DNA from: Nitrospinota bacterium
GTDB taxonomy: Bacteria > Nitrospinota > Nitrospinia > Nitrospinales > VA-1
Assembly (NCBI GenBank): GCA_022567815.1
Contig: JADFGI010000083.1
Span: 1-9,759, forward strand
Length of the DNA stretch: 9,759 bases
Direction: 5' to 3'
Shown: positions 1-7,227 of the stretch, piece after piece
Numbering within the stretch: position 1 is the stretch's first letter
Layout of the letters: every line of letters begins with the position of its first letter
The notes under the pieces: generated by a model
The model's input: only the letters and a program-made list of their open reading frames with translations
What the model was told of the DNA's origin: nothing
Databases searched by the model: none
Program-made: the position numbers and the translations under genes

Positions 1-369
1 TTTATGAGCTACCATGCCAGTTCCCTTGGAACCATTTTTGATGACATGGAACATCTGACCGGCGGAAATCTTTTTCATGGTTGCAGCACAGGTGAAGTTT
101 CTGGGTTTCGGTGTCAAAGCCGCGCCCAATTTTCCGGCGCCGTCTCCCTTGGCGCCATGACACATTTTGCACGCCATGGGTTTGGCGGTTTTGAGGTAAA
201 TTGCTTTCCCTTTCGCCACGTTTGCTTTGGCGGTTTTATCCATTTTCACCATATTGGCAGGAGCCGCTTTGGTTTTCCTCGGTTGCGGACATTTGCCCCC
301 CGCATATGCCGACCCGACCGCGAAAAAAGTGAACAGCGCCAGTATTGTCATTCCGATTGCCTTTTTCAT
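1..369 (-). CDS. Periplasmic c-type cytochrome, 3' end cut by window edge
   Basis: The first 123 residues are in the window and the frame is still open at base 1. Residues 1-23 form a Sec signal peptide (MKKAIGMTILALF..., ending AYA), so the protein is exported. The haem-binding motif CKMCH is at residues 67-71, followed by GAKGDGAGKLG, a typical class I cytochrome c context. A PKPRNFTC stretch lies at 87-94 and GTGMVAH at 117-122, where Met119 is the likely sixth haem ligand. The predicted role is single-haem electron transfer in the periplasm; the partner is unknown. An AAGGAGGG ribosome site at 376-383 fixes the start. It lies 46 bases after the copper-protein gene on the same strand, so co-transcription is likely. 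The motif and signal peptide are seen directly; the electron partner is not. Confidence 0.9.
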   Translation of the reverse strand, partial: MKKAIGMTILALFTFFAVGSAYAGGKCPQPRKTKAAPANMVKMDKTAKANVAKGKAIYLKTAKPMACKMCHGAKGDGAGKLGAALTPKPRNFTCAATMKKISAGQMFHVIKNGSKGTGMVAHK

Positions 370-415
370 TTCCCACCCTCCTTGATAGTCATGTGAATAG
401 TAATGCCCGATTTGT

Positions 416-1225
416 CTATTTGGAAGCCAGCTCGTAATCTGCTTTGGTTTCCGCTCCGCCGTTCACCGTAATTTCCTGAGTCACCTCTCCCACGTAAGGA
501 TGCCAGGCGGTTACCTTGTATTTTCCGGCAGGAATATTATCAATTTTGAAAGACCCATCCGCGCCGCTGATGACATAGTATGGATTCCACACGATCCTGC
601 CATCCGCTTCCATATAATTGTGCTGGTCGCATTGCAGGAAGAAATGCTTGTCTTTTTTCGCCTTAAACCGCTTAAAGGATTTAGTCACATCCGCAGAACT
701 TCCCTTCGAAGGCAACGGTTTATTGAATAGCGTCTTGCGACTGGCGCCTGCTACTGAATATCCGTGGGGGTTGTGCAGGATTTCTTCATCCTGATTTGTG
801 ATCGTCAACAACCCTTCTTTCTGGCCTTTGGGAGTTTTCCTGATGACCATCACTTTGGGAAAAATATCGCAGGTTTTAAAATCGATTTGGACCGTTTCCG
901 TCGGCCAGGCTTTCCCTTTGGTGATATTTTCGATGAACACAACCGTATTCATGAGTTTTCCGTCCTTCACCACTACCTTCTGACGGGGGCGAATATTCCC
1001 TTCTTTGGTATCAGGATGGGTCGCGCAAAACTCGACATTCTTCCCTTTACTTAAATCTTCCATAATTGGCGGTGGAACATCCCCTTTAAAACTGACAACC
1101 CCACTGATGGAACCGCCCCCGCTGACCTCCCCTTCTTCATACTTGGCTTTCTTGGCAAAAACCACCTGCGTTCCCAAACTCAGGGAAATCACAGATACCA
1201 ATACTCCCAACATTAGTTTTTTCAT
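416..1225 (-). CDS. Secreted cupredoxin-type / carboxypeptidase-regulatory-like protein
   Basis: This 269-residue protein has a signal peptide at about 1-24 (ending VVFA). A beta-rich region contains ILHNPHG (His151) and later CDQHNYM with Cys199, His202 and Met205. The C-x2-H-x2-M spacing plus an upstream histidine is that of amicyanin-like type 1 copper sites. The C-terminus (about 215-269: GADGSFKIDNIPAGKYKVTAWHP) is a carboxypeptidase regulatory-like (CarboxypepD_reg) beta-sandwich. The likely role is a periplasmic copper protein in electron transfer or copper handling; this is inferred from the ligands and the adjacent cytochrome. The frame extends 26 codons further upstream. The start at 1225 is preferred because it has a signal peptide directly after it, is preceded by AAAGGGGTGAGGGAG, and does not overlap the upstream gene. 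A CxxH at residues 67-70 is of unknown importance. Confidence 0.85.
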   Translation of the reverse strand: MKKLMLGVLVSVISLSLGTQVVFAKKAKYEEGEVSGGGSISGVVSFKGDVPPPIMEDLSKGKNVEFCATHPDTKEGNIRPRQKVVVKDGKLMNTVVFIENITKGKAWPTETVQIDFKTCDIFPKVMVIRKTPKGQKEGLLTITNQDEEILHNPHGYSVAGASRKTLFNKPLPSKGSSADVTKSFKRFKAKKDKHFFLQCDQHNYMEADGRIVWNPYYVISGADGSFKIDNIPAGKYKVTAWHPYVGEVTQEITVNGGAETKADYELASK

Positions 1226-1287
1226 CTCCCTCACCCCTTTCAAATCGCTGATAAACTTTCTAAATAAAACCACTGGTATTTTCTCTA

Positions 1288-1494
1288 TCAATAATCGTCC
1301 CAATTGTTTCTAGGTTCCTCCGGGAACTCAAAAGGATTGATCCGGGGACGTCGTTTTCCTGTGATCCGAATGCGGCTGTTTTCCTTTCCCAGGCTTGCAT
1401 AGTACTGGTCCCAAAACCGCTTGCTCGATTCTTTCGTCTTCACGATTCTTTTCAATGTTCCCCTTGCGTTAAATATCCTGATTTCCTCAAACAT
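1288..1494 (-). CDS. Small basic conserved-looking protein, first gene of cluster
   Basis: A 68-residue protein without signal peptide or membrane segment. It starts MFEEIRIFNARGTLKRIV, which reads like a short beta-hairpin. The middle is very basic (KRIVKTKESSKRFW, RIRITGKRRPRIN) and the tail acidic (FPEEPRNNWDDY). I do not recognise the family. A strong AAAGGAG site at 1501-1507 precedes the ATG. It is the first gene after the sigma-54 promoter and lies 62 bases before the copper-protein gene on the same strand, so it probably belongs to the same transcript. It would be cytoplasmic, unlike its two exported neighbours. A role in regulation or assembly is possible but nothing in the sequence shows it. 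Confidence 0.75.
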   Translation of the reverse strand: MFEEIRIFNARGTLKRIVKTKESSKRFWDQYYASLGKENSRIRITGKRRPRINPFEFPEEPRNNWDDY

Positions 1495-1520
1495 GGCTCA
1501 CTCCTTTCCTCGGCTGGGCG

Positions 1521-1546
1521 GGCAATTCTTTAAAAATTGAATTGCC
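1521..1546 (-). promoter_or_regulatory. Perfect hairpin in the 5' leader of the cytochrome cluster
   Basis: Arms GGCAATTC and GAATTGCC (8 bp, no mismatch) flank a 10-base A/T loop. If transcription starts near 1620, this sits in the leader RNA, ending about 13 bases before the AAAGGAG ribosome site of the 68-residue gene. It could stabilise the mRNA, modulate translation, or be a protein-binding dyad. It is not followed by a T-run in the reading direction, so a terminator is unlikely. Confidence 0.5.
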
Positions 1547-1630
1547 TGATATTTTGTTATCTTCAAAACTCCCAGACCGGTTAGCGAACATTCGTATAAT
1601 TTCTATTAATTGAACCTTCACCCCTTAATT

Positions 1631-1646
1631 AGCAAAACAGGTGCCG
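1631..1646 (-). promoter_or_regulatory. Sigma-54 (-24/-12) promoter of the cytochrome cluster
   Basis: Read on the minus strand this is CGGCACCTGTTTTGCT. Against the consensus TGGCACG-N4-TTGCW it differs only at the first and seventh positions. The essential GG (1645-1644) and GC (1633-1632) have the exact 10-base spacing. Predicted transcription start is near 1620, giving a leader of about 125 bases before the 68-residue gene. Both the adjacent sigma-54 activator gene and the repeated motif upstream fit this reading. Confidence 0.8.
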
Positions 1647-1722
1647 AGGAAGAACCCCAGGGAAATAAAACTTTAAATCCTTTATTTTCAATAAGATAAA
1701 TTTTTATTGATGGAAGTTAAGA

Positions 1723-1786
1723 TGTCCCAGAACGGGAAAACCGGGTGGATTAATCTCATTCTGGGACTCATTGTCTCAAAATGGGA
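1723..1786 (-). promoter_or_regulatory. Three enhancer (UAS) copies for the sigma-54 activator
   Basis: Three copies of a 15-base near-palindrome occur: TGTCCCAGAACGGGA (plus, 1723-1737), AGTCCCAGAATGAGA (minus, 1754-1768) and TGTCTCAAAATGGGA (plus, 1772-1786). Their shared form is TCYCAnnnYGGGA or its complement. Centres are near 1731, 1760 and 1780, about 29 and 20 bases apart, and 110-160 bases before the predicted start at about 1620. That is the usual distance for NtrC-type enhancers. The likely binder is the response regulator encoded immediately upstream (inference). Confidence 0.7.
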
Positions 1787-1840
1787 TTCAGTGGTTGGAG
1801 GTTAAAATTGTGAAAAAAAGATCAGGGGAAAGGACGACCG

Positions 1841-3247
1841 CTAGCGCAGTCCGTATTTTTTTACCAGGCGGTAAAGGGTGCTCCGGCTCAGACCCAATTG
1901 TTGCGCCGCTTGGGGAATATTGCCATTCGTGACCTTGATGGCGTTGGCGAGGGTGCGTTTTTCAATTTCCTGAAAGGGAATAATTTTTTCAGGGACACAT
2001 TCGGAGTCAAAACCGATTCGGTCAATTTTATCCCCACTGTCCGCTTTTTTTTCATTCGCACCGGAACCATCCTCAGGATTCCCCCCCGCCTCCAGCAGGG
2101 AATCCCTGCCGATGCAATCGGTTTCTGCGTTTATCATGGCGCGATAGATGGTATTTTCAAGCTGTCGGACATTTCCCGGCCAAGGATAGCTGAATAATAG
2201 TTTCATCGCATCGGGGTGAATGGATTTCACCTTTTGGCTGAATTCCCCTTCGTGTTTTTTCAAAAAATGGGCGCATAAAAGCGGGATGTCCTCTTTCCTG
2301 TCGCGCAGGGGAGGAACCACAATAGGGTATACCGCCAGCCGGTAATACAAATCTTCCCGAAAGGTCCCTTTCGCCACCTCTTTATTTAAATCCTTGTTGG
2401 TGGCGGCAATCACCCGCGTGTTCACCGTGATATTGTTATTTTCTCCGACACGTTGAAAGGTTTTTTCCTGCAGGAAACGCAAAAGTTTGGTTTGCAGGCT
2501 AGGGCTCATTTCCCCGACCTCGTCCAAAAACAGCGTGCCGCCGTCGGCCAGCTCCAGCTTTCCCGTCCGGGATTCCTCCGCCCCGGTAAACGCGCCTTTT
2601 TTATGGCCAAACAGTTCGCTTTCCTGAAGATTTTCAGGTATCGCGCCGCAGTTGATATCCACAAAACAACCCTTGGCAAAACGACCGTTGTAATGAATCG
2701 CCCGCGCCACCAGTTCCTTGCCGGTGCCGCTTTCGCCCTGAATCAGTATGCTGGCCTTGTTGTCCTTGACCTTGTTGATTTTCTCAAAAACCTTTTGCAT
2801 GGCCGGGCTTCTGCCGATGAATCCATGCAAACCGTGCAGTTCCTGTAATTCCCCCTGCAAATGCCTGACTTGGTTACGCAGAGCTTTTTGTTGCAGGGCA
2901 TTTTCGAGAGTCGCCATCAACCGCGCCTCGTCAAAGGGCTTGACGATGTAATCAAACGCGCCAAGTTTCAAAGCCTGCACGGCTGTTTCTGCCTCATTGA
3001 CGCTGGTCACCATGATAACAGGGAGGTCCTCCCTGAACTTTTTAATGGCCTTGAGGGTTTCCATTCCGCCGATTCCCGGCATCATCAAATCCAGAAAAAC
3101 GGCCACCGGATTTTCATCCAGGATTTCAAGGCACTTTTCCCCCCCGCCCAATCCCATGACTTCATAGCCTCGGGTTTCCAGCAGGACCGATAATATCCGC
3201 CGCTGGTTGGGGTCGTCATCCACTGCAAACAATAATTTTTTTTCCAT
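1841..3247 (-). CDS. NtrC-family sigma-54-dependent response regulator
   Basis: A 468-residue protein with all three domains of the family. The receiver domain (about 1-120) has acidic D10-D12, phospho-acceptor D53 in FLDLMMPG, T81 and K103. The AAA+ domain (about 142-375) has Walker A GESGTGKE at 171-178, the sigma-54-contacting GAFTGA loop at 218-223, Walker B LFLDE at 239-243, arginines in FREDLYYR (R297, R303) and sensor II WPGNVRQLEN at 356-365. A charged linker (about 388-415) leads to a Fis-type helix-turn-helix at about 443-465 (GNIPQAAQQLGLSRSTLYR). All catalytic residues are intact, so it should be a functional ATP-driven activator. Length is normal for the AtoC/ZraR type. No sensor kinase adjoins it. 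GGTGAGAT before the ATG serves as ribosome site. Its likeliest target is the downstream cytochrome cluster. Confidence 0.95.
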   Translation of the reverse strand: MEKKLLFAVDDDPNQRRILSVLLETRGYEVMGLGGGEKCLEILDENPVAVFLDLMMPGIGGMETLKAIKKFREDLPVIMVTSVNEAETAVQALKLGAFDYIVKPFDEARLMATLENALQQKALRNQVRHLQGELQELHGLHGFIGRSPAMQKVFEKINKVKDNKASILIQGESGTGKELVARAIHYNGRFAKGCFVDINCGAIPENLQESELFGHKKGAFTGAEESRTGKLELADGGTLFLDEVGEMSPSLQTKLLRFLQEKTFQRVGENNNITVNTRVIAATNKDLNKEVAKGTFREDLYYRLAVYPIVVPPLRDRKEDIPLLCAHFLKKHEGEFSQKVKSIHPDAMKLLFSYPWPGNVRQLENTIYRAMINAETDCIGRDSLLEAGGNPEDGSGANEKKADSGDKIDRIGFDSECVPEKIIPFQEIEKRTLANAIKVTNGNIPQAAQQLGLSRSTLYRLVKKYGLR

Positions 3248-3269
3248 TTATCTCACCAGCCAGCGTACC

Positions 3270-3376
3270 CCAGCCTGGGGCTGGATCCAATTTTAACGTG
3301 CTATGGGTTTATAGCTTTTCGGGGCTCGTGAGCATAGCGAGCTGAGCCTTAAACTTTTCCTCCCGCGTAGCGGGGC
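3270..3376 (+). repeat. 107-base dispersed repeat, copy 1
   Basis: Begins with the hairpin CCAGCC-TGG-GGCTGG and ends with CCCGC-GTA-GCGGG. Between them lies GGGGCTCGTGAGCATAGCGAGC, which can also fold (GCTCG/CGAGC). By eye it differs from copy 2 by two substitutions and two single-base indels. Confidence 0.85.
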
Positions 3377-3516
3377 GTAGCGCTCGCTCCCGCGAGGGGG
3401 AGTTTGCTCACGTAGTGCAATGTTTCTTGGCTGAACATATTATCCATTGCGCCGCATTTTTTATCCAAAGGTTCTCAGGGCTCGTGAGCAACGCGCCAGC
3501 GTGACGCTGGACCCAA

Positions 3517-3623
3517 CCAGCCTGGGGCTGGACCAATTTTAACGTGCTATGGGTTTATAGCTTTTCGGGGCTCGTGAGCATAGCGAGCGGAGCCTTAAAC
3601 TTTTCTTCCCGCGTTAGCGGGGC
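3517..3623 (+). repeat. 107-base dispersed repeat, copy 2
   Basis: Same orientation as copy 1, starting 247 bases after it. The final hairpin has a four-base loop (GTTA) instead of GTA. Its tail (GCGAGCGGAGCCTTAAACTT) is repeated again directly after it, suggesting local slippage or recombination. Confidence 0.85.
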
Positions 3624-3784
3624 GAGCGGAGCCTTAAACTTTTCCTCCCACGTAGTGGGGTAACCATTATATCGAGCAGTTGTGACCATTTTGTAACTTA
3701 ATTTTGATTAATCCGTAACCTTGGCTTCTTACCCTGATTACCAGGACGTTTATTTTCAACTCACCGAACTGCAAAGAGGAAGCT

Positions 3785-5425
3785 ATGGAAAAGAGGACGA
3801 CCTTCCGCAGGACGAATCATATTATCAGCATTGTCTGCGCGATCATTTTCATAGGCTTCCCTACAGCGACCCTTTGGGGCAACGCAAAACCTTCCCCATC
3901 CGAAAACCAGGAAATAGTTTCAAAGATCAAGCGGCTGAATGAAATCGTTGAAACGTTTTTGCATGCAGGCCAATTTGACCGGGCAGAGAAATTCGCGAAA
4001 AAGGCAAAAGAAATTGCGGAAAATCATCTCGGTCCTGACGATCCCGAATTCGCCATTGCCCTGGACCATTTGGCGGATTTCCATTGGGCCCGCGAAGAAT
4101 TTTCATCCGCCGCACCACTTTACCTGCAAGCGCTGAATATAAAAGAAAAAAACCTGGGGCCGGAGCATCCCCTGCTGGAGCCCACTCTGAATCGACTTTT
4201 GGAGTTTCATCAATCGCGGGAGGAATTTGATCAGACCCAACCGCTTCTTTTAAAACTTGTCAAAATAAAACAAAAAACTTTGGGCCCTTACGATCCTGGC
4301 CTGATTCCAATCATAAAGCAGATCGCAGGAATATACCGGACCCAGGACGATCATTCCCGCTTGCAACCCTTGCTGGAATGGCACCTGCGCATCCTTGAGA
4401 AATCCCTGGGAGACGATCATCCCGATCTGATTCCGCTGGTGAAGGAACTGGTGCAGGTGCATCTGGCCCAGGATGAGAAGGTTACCGCCGAACGGTTGCT
4501 GGATCAATTGCTGGCTCTGCAGGAAAAAAACCTGCCTCCGCAACACCCGGACCTTCTGGTAACGGCAACTCAATTGGTCGACTTGTACGAGGTCAACGCG
4601 AACCATGAGCAAGCCCGGTCATTGCTCGTCAAGATCTTGCAGATGAAAGAAAATACTTTAGGTGTGGATCATCTCGATCTGGCTCCCCTGCTTATCAAGT
4701 TGGCGGATTTATCGCGTGACTCCGGGGATATTTCCCAGGCGGAAATTTTTTACCGCAAATTGTGGCGGATTGCTGAAAAATCTCCGACGCGTCAATCTGA
4801 GATGAAGGCACTGGTTTTGCACCACCTGGCGGACATCCAGGTTTTGCGGGGATATCCATTGCAGGCAGAACCCCTCTACAGGAAATCGTTGACCCTTTAT
4901 GAAAAATCCCAGGGTTTCTTTCACCTAGAGATCGCTTCCGTCCTCAACAGTTTGGGAGATATATTTAGCACGCGGGGGGATTTTTCCAGCGCCGAACCGT
5001 TTTATCTCCGTGCGTTGGCAATTCGGAAGACAGATTTGGGTCAAGAGCACATGGATGTAGTAACCGTACTCGATAATCTAGCCTATATATATAAAATAAG
5101 CCGATTCTGGGACCGGGCGGAATCCTATTACCGGAGATCAATATTCGTACGAGAGCGTATTCAAAGTCCAAATCATTTGGACATCGCAAAAATTCTTGAT
5201 GCTCTTGCCGAAGTTTATAAGATGAAACATCTTCCTGAGAACGTAGAGTCCCTCTATCAAAGATCGCTGAGCATTCGGGAAAATACTCTGGGACCCTTCC
5301 ACCCCGAGGTGGCCGAGTCTTTGAGAAACCTCGCTGGCTGGTACCGCTATATGGGGAATTTGCCTCAGGCCTTGGTTTTTTCCAAGCGGGCGTCGGAGAT
5401 CCTTACAAACTCAAACAATCAATGA
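3785..5425 (+). CDS. Secreted kinesin-light-chain-like TPR protein
   Basis: A 546-residue protein. Residues 1-34 look like a signal peptide: a basic start (MEKRTTFRRT), a hydrophobic core at 13-30 and WGNA before the likely cut. The rest is tetratricopeptide repeats. The signature LGPxHP or its variants falls at residues 82, 124, 166, 208, 250, 292, (334), 376, 418, 460 and 502, an exact 42-residue period with no insertions; units 334, 376 and 460 are degenerate. This is the TPR_10/TPR_12 type found in kinesin light chains and many bacterial scaffold proteins. It should form an extended superhelix binding other proteins in the periplasm or at the cell surface; the partner is unknown. AAGAGGAAGC precedes the ATG. 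The next gene starts 9 bases after its stop, so the two are probably co-expressed. Confidence 0.9.
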   Translation: MEKRTTFRRTNHIISIVCAIIFIGFPTATLWGNAKPSPSENQEIVSKIKRLNEIVETFLHAGQFDRAEKFAKKAKEIAENHLGPDDPEFAIALDHLADFHWAREEFSSAAPLYLQALNIKEKNLGPEHPLLEPTLNRLLEFHQSREEFDQTQPLLLKLVKIKQKTLGPYDPGLIPIIKQIAGIYRTQDDHSRLQPLLEWHLRILEKSLGDDHPDLIPLVKELVQVHLAQDEKVTAERLLDQLLALQEKNLPPQHPDLLVTATQLVDLYEVNANHEQARSLLVKILQMKENTLGVDHLDLAPLLIKLADLSRDSGDISQAEIFYRKLWRIAEKSPTRQSEMKALVLHHLADIQVLRGYPLQAEPLYRKSLTLYEKSQGFFHLEIASVLNSLGDIFSTRGDFSSAEPFYLRALAIRKTDLGQEHMDVVTVLDNLAYIYKISRFWDRAESYYRRSIFVRERIQSPNHLDIAKILDALAEVYKMKHLPENVESLYQRSLSIRENTLGPFHPEVAESLRNLAGWYRYMGNLPQALVFSKRASEILTNSNNQ

Positions 5426-5434
5426 GGTTTCACC

Positions 5435-6211
5435 ATGAAGGTTAGGTTGTGCAAAGTTTGTGGGTATCAACTCCATCGCAAATCCAGCAAATGCCGGTGG
5501 TGCAAGACTCCCGTAAAAAAAATAACCGCGCTCCACTATTCAATTTCAGCTCTGATGGTTTTCCCAGTTTTTATCTTTCTCGTACCGCAGTTCTCCAAAG
5601 ATGATTTTTACGACATTCTCCCGTCCCAGGAATCCATTCAATCCGTAGCGGTGAAAAAGGTTGAGGCGCAACCTCCAATAAAAATACCTGAGGAAGAGGA
5701 AAATGTAACGAAGGTCTACGTTAAAGGAACGGTAGTGAACTTGAGGAAACTTCCCACTGTGGATTCTCCCGCACTCGGGAAATTAAAGAGGGGGCAACAG
5801 CTGACTAAGATAGCTCGTTCGGGCAACTGGGTCCAAGTCCTGGCGGATGACATTGGGGGCAAACGCGGCTGGATACATGCTTCGCTGGTTGGAAAATCAA
5901 AATCCAATCCACCATCAAAGTCCGTCACCCAGCACCGGGCTTTTAGTGCTTTCCTTAAATATTTCGGACAATTCAACGCCAATATTAAATCGCTAAAAGG
6001 GACGACTTTCTTTGAAAATGTCGAATATCTGGATCATGGGGTCATCCAGGTAACCGCAACGGATATTTTTCTTTCGGCCCCTGAATTATATAAGAAAAAG
6101 TATGTCGGGAAGATAACACAAAAATGGTTTGCCTTGAGGGATGGCTTCCCGGCGGTTGTCCGGATTGTCAATGCAGAAGGCATCCTGCGAATGAAAAAAA
6201 AGCGCGGTTAA
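5435..6211 (+). CDS. Membrane-anchored zinc-ribbon / SH3b-domain protein
   Basis: A 258-residue protein of composite build. Residues 6-23 hold two CxxC pairs (C6, C9, C20, C23), a zinc ribbon. A membrane segment follows at about 31-51 (HYSISALMVFPVFIFLVP). A linker rich in acidic residues and proline leads to an SH3b domain at about 94-152 (VVNLRKLPTVDSPALGKLKRG ... RGWIHASLV). The last about 90 residues (168-258) are an alpha/beta-looking region I do not recognise, ending in a basic tail. Topology is probably zinc ribbon in the cytoplasm and SH3b outside, where it may bind cell-wall peptides or a partner protein. The ribosome site (TGAGGT) overlaps the stop codon of the TPR gene, suggesting translational coupling and a shared function. 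Confidence 0.85.
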   Translation: MKVRLCKVCGYQLHRKSSKCRWCKTPVKKITALHYSISALMVFPVFIFLVPQFSKDDFYDILPSQESIQSVAVKKVEAQPPIKIPEEEENVTKVYVKGTVVNLRKLPTVDSPALGKLKRGQQLTKIARSGNWVQVLADDIGGKRGWIHASLVGKSKSNPPSKSVTQHRAFSAFLKYFGQFNANIKSLKGTTFFENVEYLDHGVIQVTATDIFLSAPELYKKKYVGKITQKWFALRDGFPAVVRIVNAEGILRMKKKRG

Positions 6212-6255
6212 CAACCAGTTTCTGAGTATGCATTAATAGAAAAAATCAGCTAATG

Positions 6256-6738
6256 CTAACCCTTCCGGATAATCGCCATAAACAGGAAACAACCGTTAAA
6301 ATTTATTTTTTTGACTAAAAGATTCAATGAAATGGCAAAACCATTTTTGCGCATTCCCGGCACCTCGTTTCCAAAATCAAAATCCGGTGTTTTATCCTTT
6401 TCATTTCCATTTTTCATAAATTGAGCGTAAGTGGTTAGACTGAGCTTGGGAATCAATTTATCAATATGTTCCATTTGGGCTTCATCAGCTGTGTAAGAAA
6501 AAATCACTTCCGCTACCGGGTTGAATGCCTGGATTTTTCCACCTTCATCAAAAATTATTATCCCGTCCACCAAATTGTCCAAGAGGCAACGTGCGTAGCC
6601 TTCCCTAAAGCCTTTTCCAATTTCAGATCCCACAAATGAGATATTTTCGAGAGCCAACGGCTCATTTATGATTCCTGTGCGATCAATCATGTGGTTCTCA
6701 TTTTCGGAAATATCGTTTCCAGCCGAATCAGAATTCAT
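6256..6738 (-). CDS. Orphan PAS-domain protein, possibly a truncated sensor
   Basis: A 160-residue protein. A polar N-terminus (1-45) precedes one PAS domain at about 49-160: CLLDNLVDGIIIFDEGGKIQ, AFNPVAEVIFSYTADE, then VPGMRKNGFAISLNLLVKK and CFLFMAIIRKG. The stop comes exactly where PAS domains usually run on into a kinase or cyclase (…GIIRDIT…). No output domain follows; the next 44 bases lead into the convergent gene. It may be a free-standing sensory module or the stump of a longer sensor. GGGAG about 10 bases before the ATG is the probable ribosome site. No ligand can be inferred. The nearest response regulator is 3 kb away, and pairing with it is not supported. Confidence 0.7.
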   Translation of the reverse strand: MNSDSAGNDISENENHMIDRTGIINEPLALENISFVGSEIGKGFREGYARCLLDNLVDGIIIFDEGGKIQAFNPVAEVIFSYTADEAQMEHIDKLIPKLSLTTYAQFMKNGNEKDKTPDFDFGNEVPGMRKNGFAISLNLLVKKINFNGCFLFMAIIRKG

Positions 6739-6815
6739 TCTATTCTTTTCTCCCTTGATTGATTGGTCGGAATATCACAACACCTACGGTCACAATAAGA
6801 AACATTTTACTCCTT

Positions 6816-7082
6816 TTAATTCCGATTACCTATAATTTTTTGAAAATTAACTGTATTGCGGAAAAAAACAAGGTTTTCCAAATTTATATAACACAATGAG
6901 GTGTTTTCCAGGGTCAAATTCTCAGTGGGGAGATCAGCAGTTTTATCCATTCCGGTACGGTCCCAAAGCAGAAAGGCATCAGTTCCGCGAGATAGTCCAG
7001 CGGCGGATTCCATTCCTTCGATGCGCCAATAGCCCGTTTTGGCCTGGGAGAATTTCAAGCCATCAGTAAAATCGAAATCCAC
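6816..7082 (-). pseudogene. Possible remnant resembling a Ca-binding exoprotein segment
   Basis: An 88-codon open frame starting at GTG (7082), with a stop two codons upstream and no clear ribosome site. The part DFDFTDGLKFSQAKTGYW ... GTDAFLLWDRTG faintly recalls the FDHDGDG...TGW...DDALLVLDRNGNGxID segments of large haemolysin-type calcium-binding proteins. The aspartates of the loop are mostly lost. The C-terminal third (NLVFFRNTVNFQKIIGNRN) has no resemblance. I treat it as a likely decayed fragment; it could be chance. The surrounding bases 6739-6815 and 7083-7227 hold no better candidate. Confidence 0.2.
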
Positions 7083-7227
7083 TGGTCAACGGGGGGATGA
7101 CAACCCTCGATCACCCCTTCCCAGCAACAGGGAATACAGGATCCATCAAGGGTGGAAGTAAATTTTCAGCCCAGTGGCAGTGTAGGGGATTATGCATTTG
7201 CAGTTGGGGCAGATAAAACTATAACTG

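Larger units (their letters stand above)
3256..3660 (+). repeat. Composite intergenic repeat block between regulator and TPR gene
   Basis: This roughly 400-base non-coding block begins a few bases upstream of the regulator's ribosome site. It holds two full repeat units (3270-3376 and 3517-3623). It also has a partial unit at about 3470-3512 (GGTTCTCAGGGCTCGTGAGC then a CCAGCG/CGCTGG hairpin) and a truncated tail at 3619-3660 ending in a CCCAC-GTA-GTGGG hairpin. No convincing open frame or RNA gene is seen. The regulator's promoter must lie within or beyond this block. Confidence 0.8.

Noticed and set aside
4..396. Plus-strand open frame of 130 codons
   Set aside because: It is the shadow of the minus-strand cytochrome c gene, which has a signal peptide, CKMCH and a strong ribosome site.
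1226..1303. Upstream start at 1303 for the copper protein
   Set aside because: It would bury the signal peptide 26 residues inside the protein and overlap the preceding gene; the start at 1225 has a good ribosome site.
3256..3660. CRISPR array or tRNA/ncRNA cluster
   Set aside because: Repeats are 107 bases with internal hairpins and irregular spacing, without unique spacers of constant length; no tRNA fold seen.
4378..4393. TGGCACCTGCGC as a second sigma-54 promoter
   Set aside because: Inside the TPR coding region and lacking the TTGC box at the right spacing.
6230..6256. Inverted repeat GCATTA/TAATGC after the zinc-ribbon/SH3b gene as a terminator
   Set aside because: Only six pairs, A/T-rich, a 15-base loop and no T-run; too weak to call.
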